64,000 nt of DNA from Sphingobacteriales bacterium (GTDB taxonomy: Bacteria; Bacteroidota; Bacteroidia; Chitinophagales; JADIYW01): positions 2,576,001 to 2,640,000 of the forward strand of contig CP064984.1 in assembly GCA_016699615.1 (NCBI GenBank), read 5' to 3'. A program made the position numbers and the translations under genes. Of the stretch, positions 38,292-47,576 are shown in pieces. Positions within the stretch are counted from its first letter, which is position 1; each line of letters starts with the position of its first letter. A model generated the notes under the pieces. It was not told where the DNA came from and did not search any database. It saw nothing but the letters and a program-made list of their open reading frames with translations.

Positions 38292-39475
38292 TTATTCTAT
38301 TAATTTTAAAATTTTAGTATATTTAATATAGTTGATACCTAATTGCTCAAATCTTTCAAAATCTTCTTTCATTTGTTGCTTCCAAGTAACTTCTGTATTG
38401 ATATTTTCATTTTTATGCTTAATATAAATTCCTTTTGCTTCTTCGTATTTATTATTAAGTAATAGTGCATGTGCAAAATTAATTTTCACAGCTAAGTTAT
38501 CTGGCATTTCGTTATTCAACTTAGTCATGATATTTAATGACTTGGTAAATTGTTTAGTATCTAAATATAAGATGCCTAAAAAATGCTGTAAATCTTTATC
38601 TTCTTTCTTAGTTTTGTATAGATTTTCTATTATGAATAATGCAGAATCATATTTTTTAAAATTGTATAATGCAATCGCTTTGTTATATTGATTAGTATAA
38701 TCTTCCAAATTTACTTTTTCTGGATTTACACAAATATTGTAATTGTTTTTATAAATATTATTTTTTTCATCAATATTCAATTTATTGTATTCAGATACAG
38801 AATATTTTTCTTGCACTTTATCTAATACACATAAACAGTCTTCATTTATATTTTTATTTGATTTTGAATTAATGTTTTTGCAATTATTTAGAAATACAGT
38901 TTTATTATTCTCGTTCCAACCTCTTGAAACCATAAAATCTATTTTTGGAATAGCTTCAAACACCACAAAGCATTTTCAATCAAATTAGTATTTTCAATTA
39001 CAATGTATAGTTTTTTTATATTCTTATAACATGGTTGTCCAAAATCCAGCACACTATATTGTTCAACAATTTTTTCACCTGAATAACAAATGTCACTTGT
39101 AGTATTCTTATTACTTATAAATGTATTTGCTTTTTGTTTGTCATTAAAAATATAATAATTACACTTACTTGTTCCACTAATACCAGAAAGAAGATTAATG
39201 CTACCACCAAATATTTTTGCAGGAGCATAAGGTACATTTCCTAAAATATCAGCCAAATTATTAGAAATATTTTTATTTATTTCTAAGATTGAAATTCTGT
39301 AAACCAATTCAAGAGTTCCATTAGGTATATTCATTTCTATTAACTTCTTCTCTCTAGCTGGCAATTCAAATTTTTGATAAAATTGTTTTGTCGTGTCCCA
39401 ATATTGTTTGTTTTGTGCAAATAAAATGCCCACATTTAAGCATACAGCAAAGATCAAAATAATATGTTTTTGCAT
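38292..39475 (-). CDS. Secreted TPR-containing protein, frameshifted
   Basis: One gene of about 395 codons read in two frames. From ATG 39475 it has a signal peptide (MQKHIILIFAVCLNVGILFAQ). The frame shifts at AAA 38958-38960 (TTT on the coding strand), where one extra T gives ...ENALWCFEAIPKIDFMV.... The C-terminal half contains TPR-like repeats (AIALYNFKKYDSALFIIENL; LGILYLDTKQFTKSLNIM; NFAHALLLNNKYEEAKGIY). The function is not recognised. Confidence 0.7.
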
Positions 39476-39555
39476 TGGATATACCATGATGTATAATTTT
39501 TTACAAGATAATGCAAATTAATTGATGTATATGCTAATATTATTTAAAAAAGAAG

Positions 39556-39563
39556 TACCTTTG
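39556..39563 (+). promoter_or_regulatory. -7 promoter element (TACCTTTG) of the aconitase gene
   Basis: An exact TAnnTTTG match, 45 bases upstream of the ATG at 39609, followed by GCA as in many Bacteroidota promoters. Confidence 0.6.
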
Positions 39564-39608
39564 CACTCGAAAAACAAATTATTTTATAACTAAATAAATC
39601 CAAACTCC

Positions 39609-41876
39609 ATGATTTTTGATTTAGATATGATTAAAAAAGTGTATGCTGAGTTTCCAGCTAAGGTGGATAAAGCAAAAGCACAATTAAACAGACCATTAAC
39701 TTTAGCAGAAAAAATCTTATTCGCACATCTACACGAATCTCAATCTTTAGAAGATTTTCAAAGAGGCACATCTTATGTAGATTTCGCACCAGACCGTGTA
39801 GCTATGCAAGATGCAACAGCACAGATGGCATTATTACAATTTATGCAAGCTGGTCGTAAAAAAGTTGCAGTTCCATCTACTGTACATGCTGACCACTTAA
39901 TTCAAGCAAAAATTGGAGCAGATAAAGATTTACAAGATGCAATAAACACAAACAACGAAGTATATAACTTTTTAGCTTCAGTATCTAATAAATATGGCGT
40001 TGGTTTTTGGAAACCAGGTGCTGGTATTATTCACCAAGTAGTATTAGAAAATTATGCATTTCCTGGTGGAATGATGATTGGTACAGACTCACACACTGTA
40101 AATGCAGGTGGATTAGGTATGATTGCTATTGGTGTTGGTGGTGCAGATGCTGTGGATGTAATGGCAGGAATGCCTTGGGAACTAAAATGGCCAAAACTAA
40201 TCGGTGTAAAATTAACAGGTAAATTAAGTGGATGGACTTCTCCTAAAGATGTTATCTTAAAAGTTGCTGGTATTTTAACTGTAAAAGGTGGTACTGGCTG
40301 TATAGTTGAATATTTTGGTGAAGGTGTTACAGCAATGTCATGTACAGGAAAAGGTACTATTGCAAACATGGGTGCTGAAATTGGCGCAACAACATCAACT
40401 TTTGGATACGATGCGTCTATGTCTAGATACTTATCAGGCACAGGTAGAGCAGAAGTAGCAGCATTAGCAGATACTATCAAATCTTACTTAAATGCAGATC
40501 CAGAATGTTATGAGCAACCAGAGAAATATTTTGATCAAGTACTTGAAATTGACTTAAATACATTAGAACCACATTTGAATAGGCCATTCACACCTGATTT
40601 AGCAACACGTATTTCTAAATTGAAAGAGGCAGCTGATAAAAACGGTTGGCCATTAGATGTACAAGTAGGTTTAATTGGTTCTTGTACCAACTCATCTTAC
40701 GAAGATATTTCACGTGCTGCATCATTAGCAAAACAAGTAAAAGAAAAAGGACTAAAATCCAAAGCACAATTTACAATTACACCAGGTTCTGAGCAAGTTC
40801 GTTTTACGATAGAAAGAGATGGCTTTATTGAGTTATTTGATGAAATTGGTGCTAATGTATTTGCAAATGCTTGCGGACCATGTATAGGACAATGGAGTAG
40901 AGAAGGAGCAGACAAAGGCGAGAAAAATACTATCGTTCACTCATTTAATAGAAACTTTGCTAAACGTGCAGATGGTAATCCAAATACATATGCATTTGTT
41001 GGCTCTCCAGAAATGGTAACTGCATTAGCAATTGCAGGACGTTTAGATTTTAATCCATTAACAGATACATTAATCAACGAAAAAGGAGAGGCTGTTAAAT
41101 TAGATGAACCAACTGGTTTCGAATTACCACCAAATGGCTTTGCTGTAGATGATCCAGGTTATCAAGCACCAGCAGAAGATGGTAGCGGTGTAGAAGTAAT
41201 TATCAATCCAAATTCAGATCGTCTACAAGTGTTAAATGGATTTAAACCATGGGAAGGCGATGATATTAAAGGATTAAAATTATTAATTAAAGCAAAAGGA
41301 AAATGTACAACAGACCATATTTCTATGGCTGGTCCATGGTTACGTTTTCGTGGTCACTTAGATAATATTTCTAATAATATGTTGATTGGTGCAGTAAATG
41401 CATTTAATGACAAAACAGATAATGTATTGAATGAACTTACTGGCGAATATGGTGCAGTGCCAGCAACAGCTAGAGCTTACAAAGCACAAGGTTTAGGTTC
41501 AATTGTATTTGGTGATGAAAATTATGGAGAAGGTTCTTCAAGAGAGCATGCTGCAATGGAGCCACGTCATTTAGGTGTACGTGCTGTTGTTGTAAAATCT
41601 TTTGCTCGTATCCACGAAACTAACTTGAAAAAACAAGGTATGTTGGCTTTAACTTTTATCAATAAAGACGACTACAATAAAGTTCAAGAAAACGATACAG
41701 TAGATATAGTTGGATTAACAGAATTTGCACCAGGCAAAAACTTGACGATAGTATTGCACCACAAAGATGGTAGTACAGAAAGTTTTGATGTAGCACATTC
41801 ATACAATGAGCAACAAATTGGATGGTTCAAAGCAGGTTCTGCCTTAAACTTAATCAAACAACAAGTTGCTAATTAA
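39609..41876 (+). CDS. acn: Aconitate hydratase, mitochondrial-like type
   Basis: 755 residues. It isomerises citrate to isocitrate with a [4Fe-4S] cluster. The cluster cysteines are in GSCTNSSYED and ANACGPCIGQW. The active-site loop GTDSHTVNAGGLG and the swivel-domain FGDENYGEGSSREHAAMEPRHLG are also visible. It closely follows the mitochondrial-type layout. The gene is monocistronic with its own promoter and terminator. Confidence 0.96.
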   Translation: MIFDLDMIKKVYAEFPAKVDKAKAQLNRPLTLAEKILFAHLHESQSLEDFQRGTSYVDFAPDRVAMQDATAQMALLQFMQAGRKKVAVPSTVHADHLIQAKIGADKDLQDAINTNNEVYNFLASVSNKYGVGFWKPGAGIIHQVVLENYAFPGGMMIGTDSHTVNAGGLGMIAIGVGGADAVDVMAGMPWELKWPKLIGVKLTGKLSGWTSPKDVILKVAGILTVKGGTGCIVEYFGEGVTAMSCTGKGTIANMGAEIGATTSTFGYDASMSRYLSGTGRAEVAALADTIKSYLNADPECYEQPEKYFDQVLEIDLNTLEPHLNRPFTPDLATRISKLKEAADKNGWPLDVQVGLIGSCTNSSYEDISRAASLAKQVKEKGLKSKAQFTITPGSEQVRFTIERDGFIELFDEIGANVFANACGPCIGQWSREGADKGEKNTIVHSFNRNFAKRADGNPNTYAFVGSPEMVTALAIAGRLDFNPLTDTLINEKGEAVKLDEPTGFELPPNGFAVDDPGYQAPAEDGSGVEVIINPNSDRLQVLNGFKPWEGDDIKGLKLLIKAKGKCTTDHISMAGPWLRFRGHLDNISNNMLIGAVNAFNDKTDNVLNELTGEYGAVPATARAYKAQGLGSIVFGDENYGEGSSREHAAMEPRHLGVRAVVVKSFARIHETNLKKQGMLALTFINKDDYNKVQENDTVDIVGLTEFAPGKNLTIVLHHKDGSTESFDVAHSYNEQQIGWFKAGSALNLIKQQVAN

Positions 41877-41908
41877 AATAGCAAGCTTTTTATAAAAATT
41901 TAAAGTTG

Positions 41909-41935
41909 ACCGCCAAGAATTTCTTGGCGGTTTTT
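41909..41935 (+). terminator. Terminator of the aconitase gene
   Basis: Stem ACCGCCAAGAA / TTCTTGGCGGT with a very short loop and a T tract, 32 bp after the stop codon. Confidence 0.8.
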
Positions 41936-42028
41936 GCATTAATAAGGAAAATGGCATCAGAAAAATAGCATAAAAAAGTTTCGTCATTGCGAACGAAGTG
42001 ACGCAATCAAAAAACTGATGATTATAAT

Positions 42029-43276
42029 AAAATGCGTTCAAGCATCAATGCCACAGCTGACTGTCGACAGACGACTGCCGACCATCACGGCATTAGAAAA
42101 ATAGCGTTAAGAAAATAAGCGTCGAGCGTAAGGAAAGTTTTGCTGTTTGAAGTTCTGCTTTGTAGAAGCAGAACAAGTTTAAAACTTTAGCGAAGACGAA
42201 TATTTTTAGCGTAATTTTTCGTAAGCCTTGATTTTTCTTTGTTACTTTCTTTGTATCAAGACAAAGAAAGTAAATACACTATTTTATCAAAAAAAAAGTA
42301 AATGTAACACTCTTGTATCAAGACAAAGAAAGTAAATACACTTTTTCATCAAGAAAAAATAGCTTTACTGTCATTACCACGAAAGTGGTAATCTCCTAAA
42401 CACTTAGAAATATGAGATTACCTTTTTCAAGGCAATGACATCAAGCAATTTTATTAAAAAAGTAAAAAGCGTTCAAGCATCAATGCCACAGCTGACTGTC
42501 GACAGACGACCATCACGGCATTAGAAAAATAGCGTAAAGAAAGTTTTGCATAAAGAACGTTCAAGCGTTAGCACGCGGCGAAGAAAAATCGAAACGGCTG
42601 AAATCATCGTGCAAAAAGATATAGAGCAAGATATTTATGTTATAATACAAACACTAAACAAGCACAAACAAAACCAACAAGATGATTTAAAGAAGTAAGA
42701 TTTTTCGAGCTGAAGCCAAGAGCATGGCAAAGTGCCTCAGCTTGAACTTGATTTTTTGTTACTTTTTTATCAAGAAAAAAAGTAAGTATTACACTCTTGT
42801 ATCAAGACAAAGAAAGTAAATGCACTTTTTTATCAATAAAAAAATAGCCTTACTGTCATTACCACGAAAGTGGTAATCTCATTATTACTTAGAATTAGGA
42901 GATTGCCTTTTTCAAGGCAATGACATAAAACAATTTCATCAAGAAAAAATAAAAGAACGTTCAAGCGTCAATCCACGGCTGACTGTCGACAGTCGACTGT
43001 CGACTGCCATGCGTTCAAGCGTCAGCACGTGGCGAAGAAAAATCGAAACGGCTGAAATCATAATCTAAAGAGAAATAAAAAACGGCATTAGAAAAATAGC
43101 GTTAAGAAAATAAGCGTCGAGCGTAAAGAAAGTTTTGCTGTTCGAAGTTCTGCTTAGAATAAACAGAACAAGTTTAAAAACTTTTAGCGAAGACGATTAT
43201 TTTTAGCGTGATTTTTCGTAAGCCTTGATTTTTTCTTTGTTACTTTCTTTGTATCAAGACAAAGAAAGTAAATACA
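42029..43276. repeat. Mosaic intergenic repeat block, right copy
   Basis: Gene-free from 41936 to 43408. It contains: GCGTTCAAGCATCAATGCC modules with TGACTGTCGACAGACGAC palindromic cores (42031, 42470, 42958); two near-identical modules of about 165 bp (42117-42281 and 43111-43276) that begin TAAGCGTCGAGCGTAA and end in TTACTTTCTTTGT/ACAAAGAAAGTAA hairpins; and the double hairpin TCATTACCACGAAAGTGGTAATCTC (42369 and 42857). The segment 42548-42780 matches 3431-3660 of the left block over about 230 bp. All copies run in the same orientation. Confidence 0.85.
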
Positions 43277-43408
43277 CAAACTTATAAAGAAACCACAAAA
43301 CACATATCCATTAATATAAATTAACAATAATAGAATGTAATATTTAGATATTTTAACAAACAACTATTAAATATCTATATTAATTTAGTTCTAATTAAAA
43401 TAATAATC

Positions 43409-43894
43409 ATGAATAACTTTATTGTAAATCAAATCCCAACGGCTACATTGCAAGCCATTAAACAAGCAGTAGCCAATCAAATTACAGCTGCCAACCAATA
43501 TAAAGTTGGACTCTCAGACGCAGAAAAAAGTGGTTTGCGTACCATGGCATTTGGCAGAGAAGGCTTTGCACGTACGGTAAACAAAATTGCACAAACACAT
43601 GTAAACAGCTTAGCCAGAGAACTAAACCCAACTGATTTAGATGCCAAACTAAACTACGATGCAGCTTTGGAAGACATTCGTCAGCAAACCATGGCACTCT
43701 TAGAGCTAATTACAGAAACCCAATTAGCCAACAGTGCAGACATCATGAGTTTGGTAGACAAGATGGTTGCCAATTTGCAAACCAGCCGTACAGGCAATGC
43801 CTCTTTAGACTTGGCAATGCGCGAAGTAGATGAGTGGAATAGCAGATTTTCTAACTCGGGTAATACCACCGAAAAGAAAAATACAGCAGAATAA
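43409..43894 (+). CDS. Hypothetical protein with atypical base composition
   Basis: 161 residues, helical and rich in Ala, Gln and Asn (IKQAVANQITAANQYKVGLSDAEKSGLRTMAFGREGF). There is no signal peptide or known motif. Its third codon positions hold many more G and C than the neighbouring genes, so it may be recent or highly expressed. It lies between the repeat block and the minisatellite and has its own terminator. Confidence 0.6.
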   Translation: MNNFIVNQIPTATLQAIKQAVANQITAANQYKVGLSDAEKSGLRTMAFGREGFARTVNKIAQTHVNSLARELNPTDLDAKLNYDAALEDIRQQTMALLELITETQLANSADIMSLVDKMVANLQTSRTGNASLDLAMREVDEWNSRFSNSGNTTEKKNTAE

Positions 43895-43921
43895 ACTAAC
43901 ACCATTATGGTAAAACATTTT

Positions 43922-43949
43922 ATGCATCTCTTAGTAGATGCATTTTTTT
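43922..43949 (+). terminator. Terminator of the 161-residue hypothetical protein gene
   Basis: Stem ATGCATCT / AGATGCAT followed by seven T, 28 bp after the stop. Beyond it, to about 44160, lies purine-rich sequence with no convincing gene. Confidence 0.7.
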
Positions 43950-44162
43950 ATGTGGATTAGTAATGTAGAAGCAGAAACATAAAGTATTTTTTTAGGAATA
44001 GAAAATACAACAACAAGAAATAGGAATAAGAACCAACAGTAAATAAAAACTAGGAAAAATAAAGAAGCTGTAACGCAAAAATAAGAATAAGCAAAAACAA
44101 AGACAGAAAAACAAAGCATAAGCAAAAAATATGTCAAGTAAAATTAGGAATAGGCAAGGAGC

Positions 44163-44400
44163 GCCTACGGTTTAGCTAAGTAATCCTGTCAGTTTTGCAG
44201 GGTTGCCTACGATTTAGCTAAGCAACCCTGTCAAGTTAGCAGGGTTGCCTATGGTTTAGCTAGGGTTGCCTACAAATTAGGTAGAAGCGCCTACGGTTTA
44301 GCTAAGCAACCCTGTCAGTTTTGCAGGGTTGCCTATGGTTTAGCTAAGCAACCCTGTCAAGTTAGCAGGGTTGCCTATAGTTTAGCAAGGCGAGCCTATG
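44163..44400. repeat. Minisatellite of about 42-bp units
   Basis: Units begin at 44163, 44204, 44247, 44268 (short), 44288, 44331 and 44373 with GCCTAYRGTTTAGCTAAG. Most contain the hairpin AACCCTG...CAGGGTT. Two alternating inner versions (TCAGTTTTG and TCAAGTTAG) are seen. It lies between the 161-residue hypothetical gene and the 3' end of the recombinase gene. Confidence 0.85.
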
Positions 44401-44422
44401 TAAAAGATAGAAAAAAATCACA

Positions 44423-45502
44423 TCATTTATGCTTAACCAATTTATCTAACGGAGATGCTACATTTTGCAAGGTAGACTTTGAGATATGCGTATAAATTTG
44501 AGTGGTTTTTATACTATTATGTCCTAATAATTGTTGTATAAAAGCAATATCTGTACCACCTTCCAACAAATGAGTAGCGTAGCTATGCCTCAAACCATGA
44601 ATACCTATTGTTTTATTGATATTAGCTTTTTTCATAGCATTTTTAAAAATAGACTGTACACTTCTAATACTATATTGTTCGCCATACTGCCCTTCAAACA
44701 ACCATATTTTCGGTTGGTATGAAAAATAATATTGCTTTAACAATGGTAAAATGCTATGTGGCAGATTTACATATCTGTCTTTCTTACCTTTAGCACCTTG
44801 TATATGTACTTGCATAGATTTAGTACTTATATTTTCAATTTTTAATGCTATCACTTCACTCACTCTTAAGCCCATGCCATAGCATAACTGTAAAATAAGC
44901 AAATGCTTTGTATTAGTAGTAACTTTAAACAGTTTTTCAATTTCTTTAGTAGATAATTTTTTAGGTAGTGTTTGTGGCTTTTTGGGTCTGGGTATATCAA
45001 AAAACATACGAGGTCTGTGCAATACTTGCTCAAAATAAAATTTAATAGCATTAATTTTAATGTTTACATTTTGCTCTTTCTGACTTTCCTCAACAACACA
45101 ATAAATAAAATAATCTTTCAATCTGTCAGGCGTAAGCTCATCTATAGAATGATGTTTTAATAAAGCAAGTAAATGAGCAAAAGCATGTATGTAATTTTTA
45201 ATAGTACTTTGGCTATAAGCTTTAAGTTGTAGTTGTACTAAATAATTATCTAATGCCTGATGATTGACAAAATGAATGATAGCTTTATAAGCTGCAATAC
45301 TATTTTTAGGAGCTAATTGCAATGCACTTCTAATAGAAGGCAAATCTGGTAAATGCCATTTTTTATTTGATTGGCTCCACTTAACAGACGGAAATCTTGT
45401 TTTTAAATCTTTAATAAGTTGTAGGTTATAAGGAAATGCAATCCAAATTACATTTTTATTATTATGAATACCAAAAGAGAAAGTGTATAATTCATTATTC
45501 AT
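44423..45502 (-). CDS. Tyrosine recombinase at the head of the cassette array
   Basis: 359 residues. Residues 1-75 form an N-terminal extension with VKWSQSNKKWHLP, a pattern seen in many Bacteroidota integrases. Residues 80-165 form the core-binding (SAM-like) domain. The catalytic domain has R213 (GMGLRVSE), K near 238-241 (GAKGKKDR), H302-x-x-R305 (HGLRHSYATHL), H328 (LGHNS) and Y337 (IYTH), then an IntI-like ASPLDKL end. The extra helix that marks integron integrases, expected between the second and third patches, is not seen: SYQPKIWLFEG runs straight to SIRSVQSIF. It is transcribed away from the cassettes, like intI. It probably acts on the sites described below. Confidence 0.9.
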   Translation of the reverse strand: MNNELYTFSFGIHNNKNVIWIAFPYNLQLIKDLKTRFPSVKWSQSNKKWHLPDLPSIRSALQLAPKNSIAAYKAIIHFVNHQALDNYLVQLQLKAYSQSTIKNYIHAFAHLLALLKHHSIDELTPDRLKDYFIYCVVEESQKEQNVNIKINAIKFYFEQVLHRPRMFFDIPRPKKPQTLPKKLSTKEIEKLFKVTTNTKHLLILQLCYGMGLRVSEVIALKIENISTKSMQVHIQGAKGKKDRYVNLPHSILPLLKQYYFSYQPKIWLFEGQYGEQYSIRSVQSIFKNAMKKANINKTIGIHGLRHSYATHLLEGGTDIAFIQQLLGHNSIKTTQIYTHISKSTLQNVASPLDKLVKHK

Positions 45503-45636
45503 ATTGCGTATTTTAAGTATAAAGATGCAATATAGACAAAAAAATTTATTGTAGTATATTTAAAATGCGCAACAATGTATTTGTTATACAATATTGATAA
45601 TAAGAAGATTATAAAGAAAAAATATTTTTAACAAAA

Positions 45637-45670
45637 AAATATACGCAATTCAATTTATTGCGTATATTTG
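45637..45670 (+). promoter_or_regulatory. attI-like inverted repeat with a cassette promoter element
   Basis: A perfect 13-bp inverted repeat, AAATATACGCAAT / ATTGCGTATATTT (45637-45649 and 45657-45669), ends four bases before the first cassette boundary GTTGGTAGCA (45674-45683). A further ATTGCGTAT copy touches the recombinase start codon (45503-45511), and ATGCGCAAC is in between. The right arm includes TATATTTG (45663-45670), an exact -7 element reading into the cassettes. This is the place of attI and Pc in integrons. The role is inferred. Confidence 0.55.
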
Positions 45671-45707
45671 TGTGTTGGTAGCAATTTGAGAAAAACCAAA
45701 AAATAAA

Positions 45708-46484
45708 ATGAGTTTATTTAAAAAAGATATTTATAAAAATTTAAGACCAAAAAAGACTAATACTTTTATGGGAATGAATTTACCTGACTTTCCTTCAATA
45801 AAAGATATTGAATATAAAGATGCTCTTATTTATCCTCGATTTGTTTTCAAAGATGAAGAAGAAAAACCGATTTTTGAAACTTCTGATTACAAAGAAATAT
45901 CATCCATTTTAGGAAATACAACTTTAAAAACTGAATCAATATTTAATTATAAACATAGACAATATAAAATTTCTGAAATTTCAGTTGAAGTATTAGACAT
46001 AGTCATAGATTACTCAAATGGACATACAGAATATTATATTGGAAAACCAATACCATTTCATCTTGAAATACGAGTAAAAGTTAAACATACAAATTTGTTC
46101 GAAATTGCAAATGAAAATGCTATTAAATGTGCTGAATTAATTGAAAAAGGAAATTTGACAACTATAGAAGAATTAAGATTAATTGAATATAAATCCGAAG
46201 CAGAAACTTGTTTTCAAAAATTAGTAAATAATATCGATGACATTCCTGAAATATATTTTAATTATGGATTATTTAAATACACTTTTGAATTAAACGAGGA
46301 AGCAATTAATTTAATTAAAAAAGCTATTAAAATTGCACCTACAAATGCTCAAATAATTTTTGAATTAGGTTGTATTTATGGTGAAATAGACGATGCAGAA
46401 TTAGAATATAAGTACGTAAAAATGGCTTCTGATTTGAATCTTGAAGAAGCGAAAGAATACTTAATAGACAATTTTGAAAACTAA
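45708..46484 (+). CDS. Cassette 1: hypothetical protein with C-terminal TPR-like repeats
   Basis: 258 residues. The N-terminal about 140 residues are unrecognised and strand-rich (KYRQYKISEISVEVLDIVIDY-like). The C-terminal part, from about residue 170, has two or three TPR-like helical pairs (FNYGLFKYTFELNEEAINLIKKAIKIAPTNAQ; FELGCIYGEIDDAELEYKYVKMA). There is no signal peptide. It is the first gene of the array, 34 bp from the cassette border, and so is best placed for expression from the attI-side promoter. Confidence 0.6.
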   Translation: MSLFKKDIYKNLRPKKTNTFMGMNLPDFPSIKDIEYKDALIYPRFVFKDEEEKPIFETSDYKEISSILGNTTLKTESIFNYKHRQYKISEISVEVLDIVIDYSNGHTEYYIGKPIPFHLEIRVKVKHTNLFEIANENAIKCAELIEKGNLTTIEELRLIEYKSEAETCFQKLVNNIDDIPEIYFNYGLFKYTFELNEEAINLIKKAIKIAPTNAQIIFELGCIYGEIDDAELEYKYVKMASDLNLEEAKEYLIDNFEN

Positions 46485-46490
46485 AAAAAC

Positions 46491-46798
46491 TGCTACCAAC
46501 AAAGTATAAAAATAATTGCGGTTTAGTGCTTAATCAAAGGTCGTTGCGTGTTTGTAACGTCTGATTTTCCTTCGGAAAATCCTCGCATACAAACCCGCAA
46601 CTATTCTTATACATAAACGATGTGCAAAAGTCTTCGCTACGCTTCGCCTTTTGCACATCGTGCGGCGGATTACATCCGTTGATGCGTTTAGGCTCGCTAC
46701 GCTCGACCTTCAACACATCAACGGATTTGCAAAATTACTTCACTTGCAAACTTCGTTTGCAGTTCGTAACTTCGCAAATCCGCCGCACGTTATGGGCA
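46491..46798 (+). repeat. Recombination site 1 (end of cassette 1)
   Basis: Core TGCTACCAAC (46491-46500) is the reverse complement of the cassette 1 start GTTGGTAGCA. A variable arm follows: GTATAAAAATAATTGCGG (46504-46521) pairs with CCGCAACTATTCTTATAC (46595-46612) with two A.C mismatches, and caps with GATTTTCC-TTC-GGAAAATC. Then comes the conserved 170 bp block (46619-46788): hairpin GATGTGCAAAAG/CTTTTGCACATC, closing stem GTGCGGCGGATT/AATCCGCCGCAC, and inside it ATCCGTTGATG/CATCAACGGAT and a longer imperfect TTTGC...GCAAA arm. The junction GTT is at 46789. Confidence 0.85.
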
Positions 46799-46984
46799 AG
46801 TTAAAAACTGACACAGCGAAATGACACAGACAAGAGAACCACCGATAATTGATACATCTTGACAGATTTGAATTTGAAAAAGAGTAATTGTTATAAAAAA
46901 AAGTGAAGTCCAGAAATCACTAAAAAAAACGGGGCGTTATCTGAAAAGCCTTATGAGTAGGAAAAAATAATAAAATCCAATATT

Positions 46985-47575
46985 ATGTTTAAAAAAGTGA
47001 TTTTTAGTACAGCCATTTGTCTTGGCTTAGTTTTTTCATCGCAACAAAATTGTTTTGCACAAGAAAAAACAAAAGATGAATTAAAAGCAGAACGTGAAGT
47101 TTTGAAATCAGAAATGAAATCAAAAGAAGCAGAAGAACGTAAAGCTAAATTTGAGAAACTCGAAGCTCCAAAACCTTCAGGTGTGGCAAGTGTTGACCAA
47201 TTAGCAACAAACTCAACGTCAATTTTGACATCTACAAAATCAATTAACGCTCAAATTCCTGAATTATATAAAAGGACTATTGGCGAAACTGTTGATGGTG
47301 TAACTGATGTAACTGTAAAAAAACCAACAGTAGAGGAATTGGCGGCATTAGCTTTGACAATAACAACACAAATTAAAGCAGTAGCTGACGCTTCTACAGC
47401 TGTTACGACTGCATCTGCTGATATTAAAAATGCATCTCCAATGCAAGCTCCAAAAGCAACTAAAGCTTTAAATTATTCAAAAGATGCACTTGCACTTGCA
47501 GGGCCTGAATTGCAATTGAATTTAAAAGTTATCAATAATTTAATTGCAACTTTAAAATCAGCTAATAATAATTAG
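46985..47575 (+). CDS. Cassette 2, gene 1: secreted coiled-coil protein
   Basis: 196 residues with a clear signal peptide (cleavage after NCFAQ at about 26). A charged coiled coil follows (KTKDELKAEREVLKSEMKSKEAEERKAKFEKL), then an Ala/Thr-rich helical region (ALALTITTQIKAVADASTAVTTASADIKNA). The family is not recognised. It is the first gene of a five-gene operon whose members all have export signals, 2 bp from the CsgG-like gene. Confidence 0.65.
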   Translation: MFKKVIFSTAICLGLVFSSQQNCFAQEKTKDELKAEREVLKSEMKSKEAEERKAKFEKLEAPKPSGVASVDQLATNSTSILTSTKSINAQIPELYKRTIGETVDGVTDVTVKKPTVEELAALALTITTQIKAVADASTAVTTASADIKNASPMQAPKATKALNYSKDALALAGPELQLNLKVINNLIATLKSANNN

Positions 47576-47576
47576 T

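Noticed and set aside
38939..39487. Two separate genes in the 38.3-39.5 kb region
   Set aside because: One added T at 38958-38960 joins the frames into one continuous secreted TPR protein, and neither part alone looks complete.
43931..44137. 68-residue hydrophobic open frame on the minus strand
   Set aside because: Caused by purine-rich sequence on the plus strand, which gives Phe/Leu/Val codons on the other; overlaps a terminator.
44163..44400. CRISPR array
   Set aside because: The units are tandem without unique spacers of equal length, and no cas gene is in the window; it is a minisatellite.
46622..46804. Small open frame repeated in each conserved block (peptide beginning MQKSSLRFAFCTSCGG), also near 51664, 52997 and 53749
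   Set aside because: It is the 170 bp block read in one frame; it extends into unrelated sequence at both ends and has no separate start signal. The conservation is explained by the DNA element.
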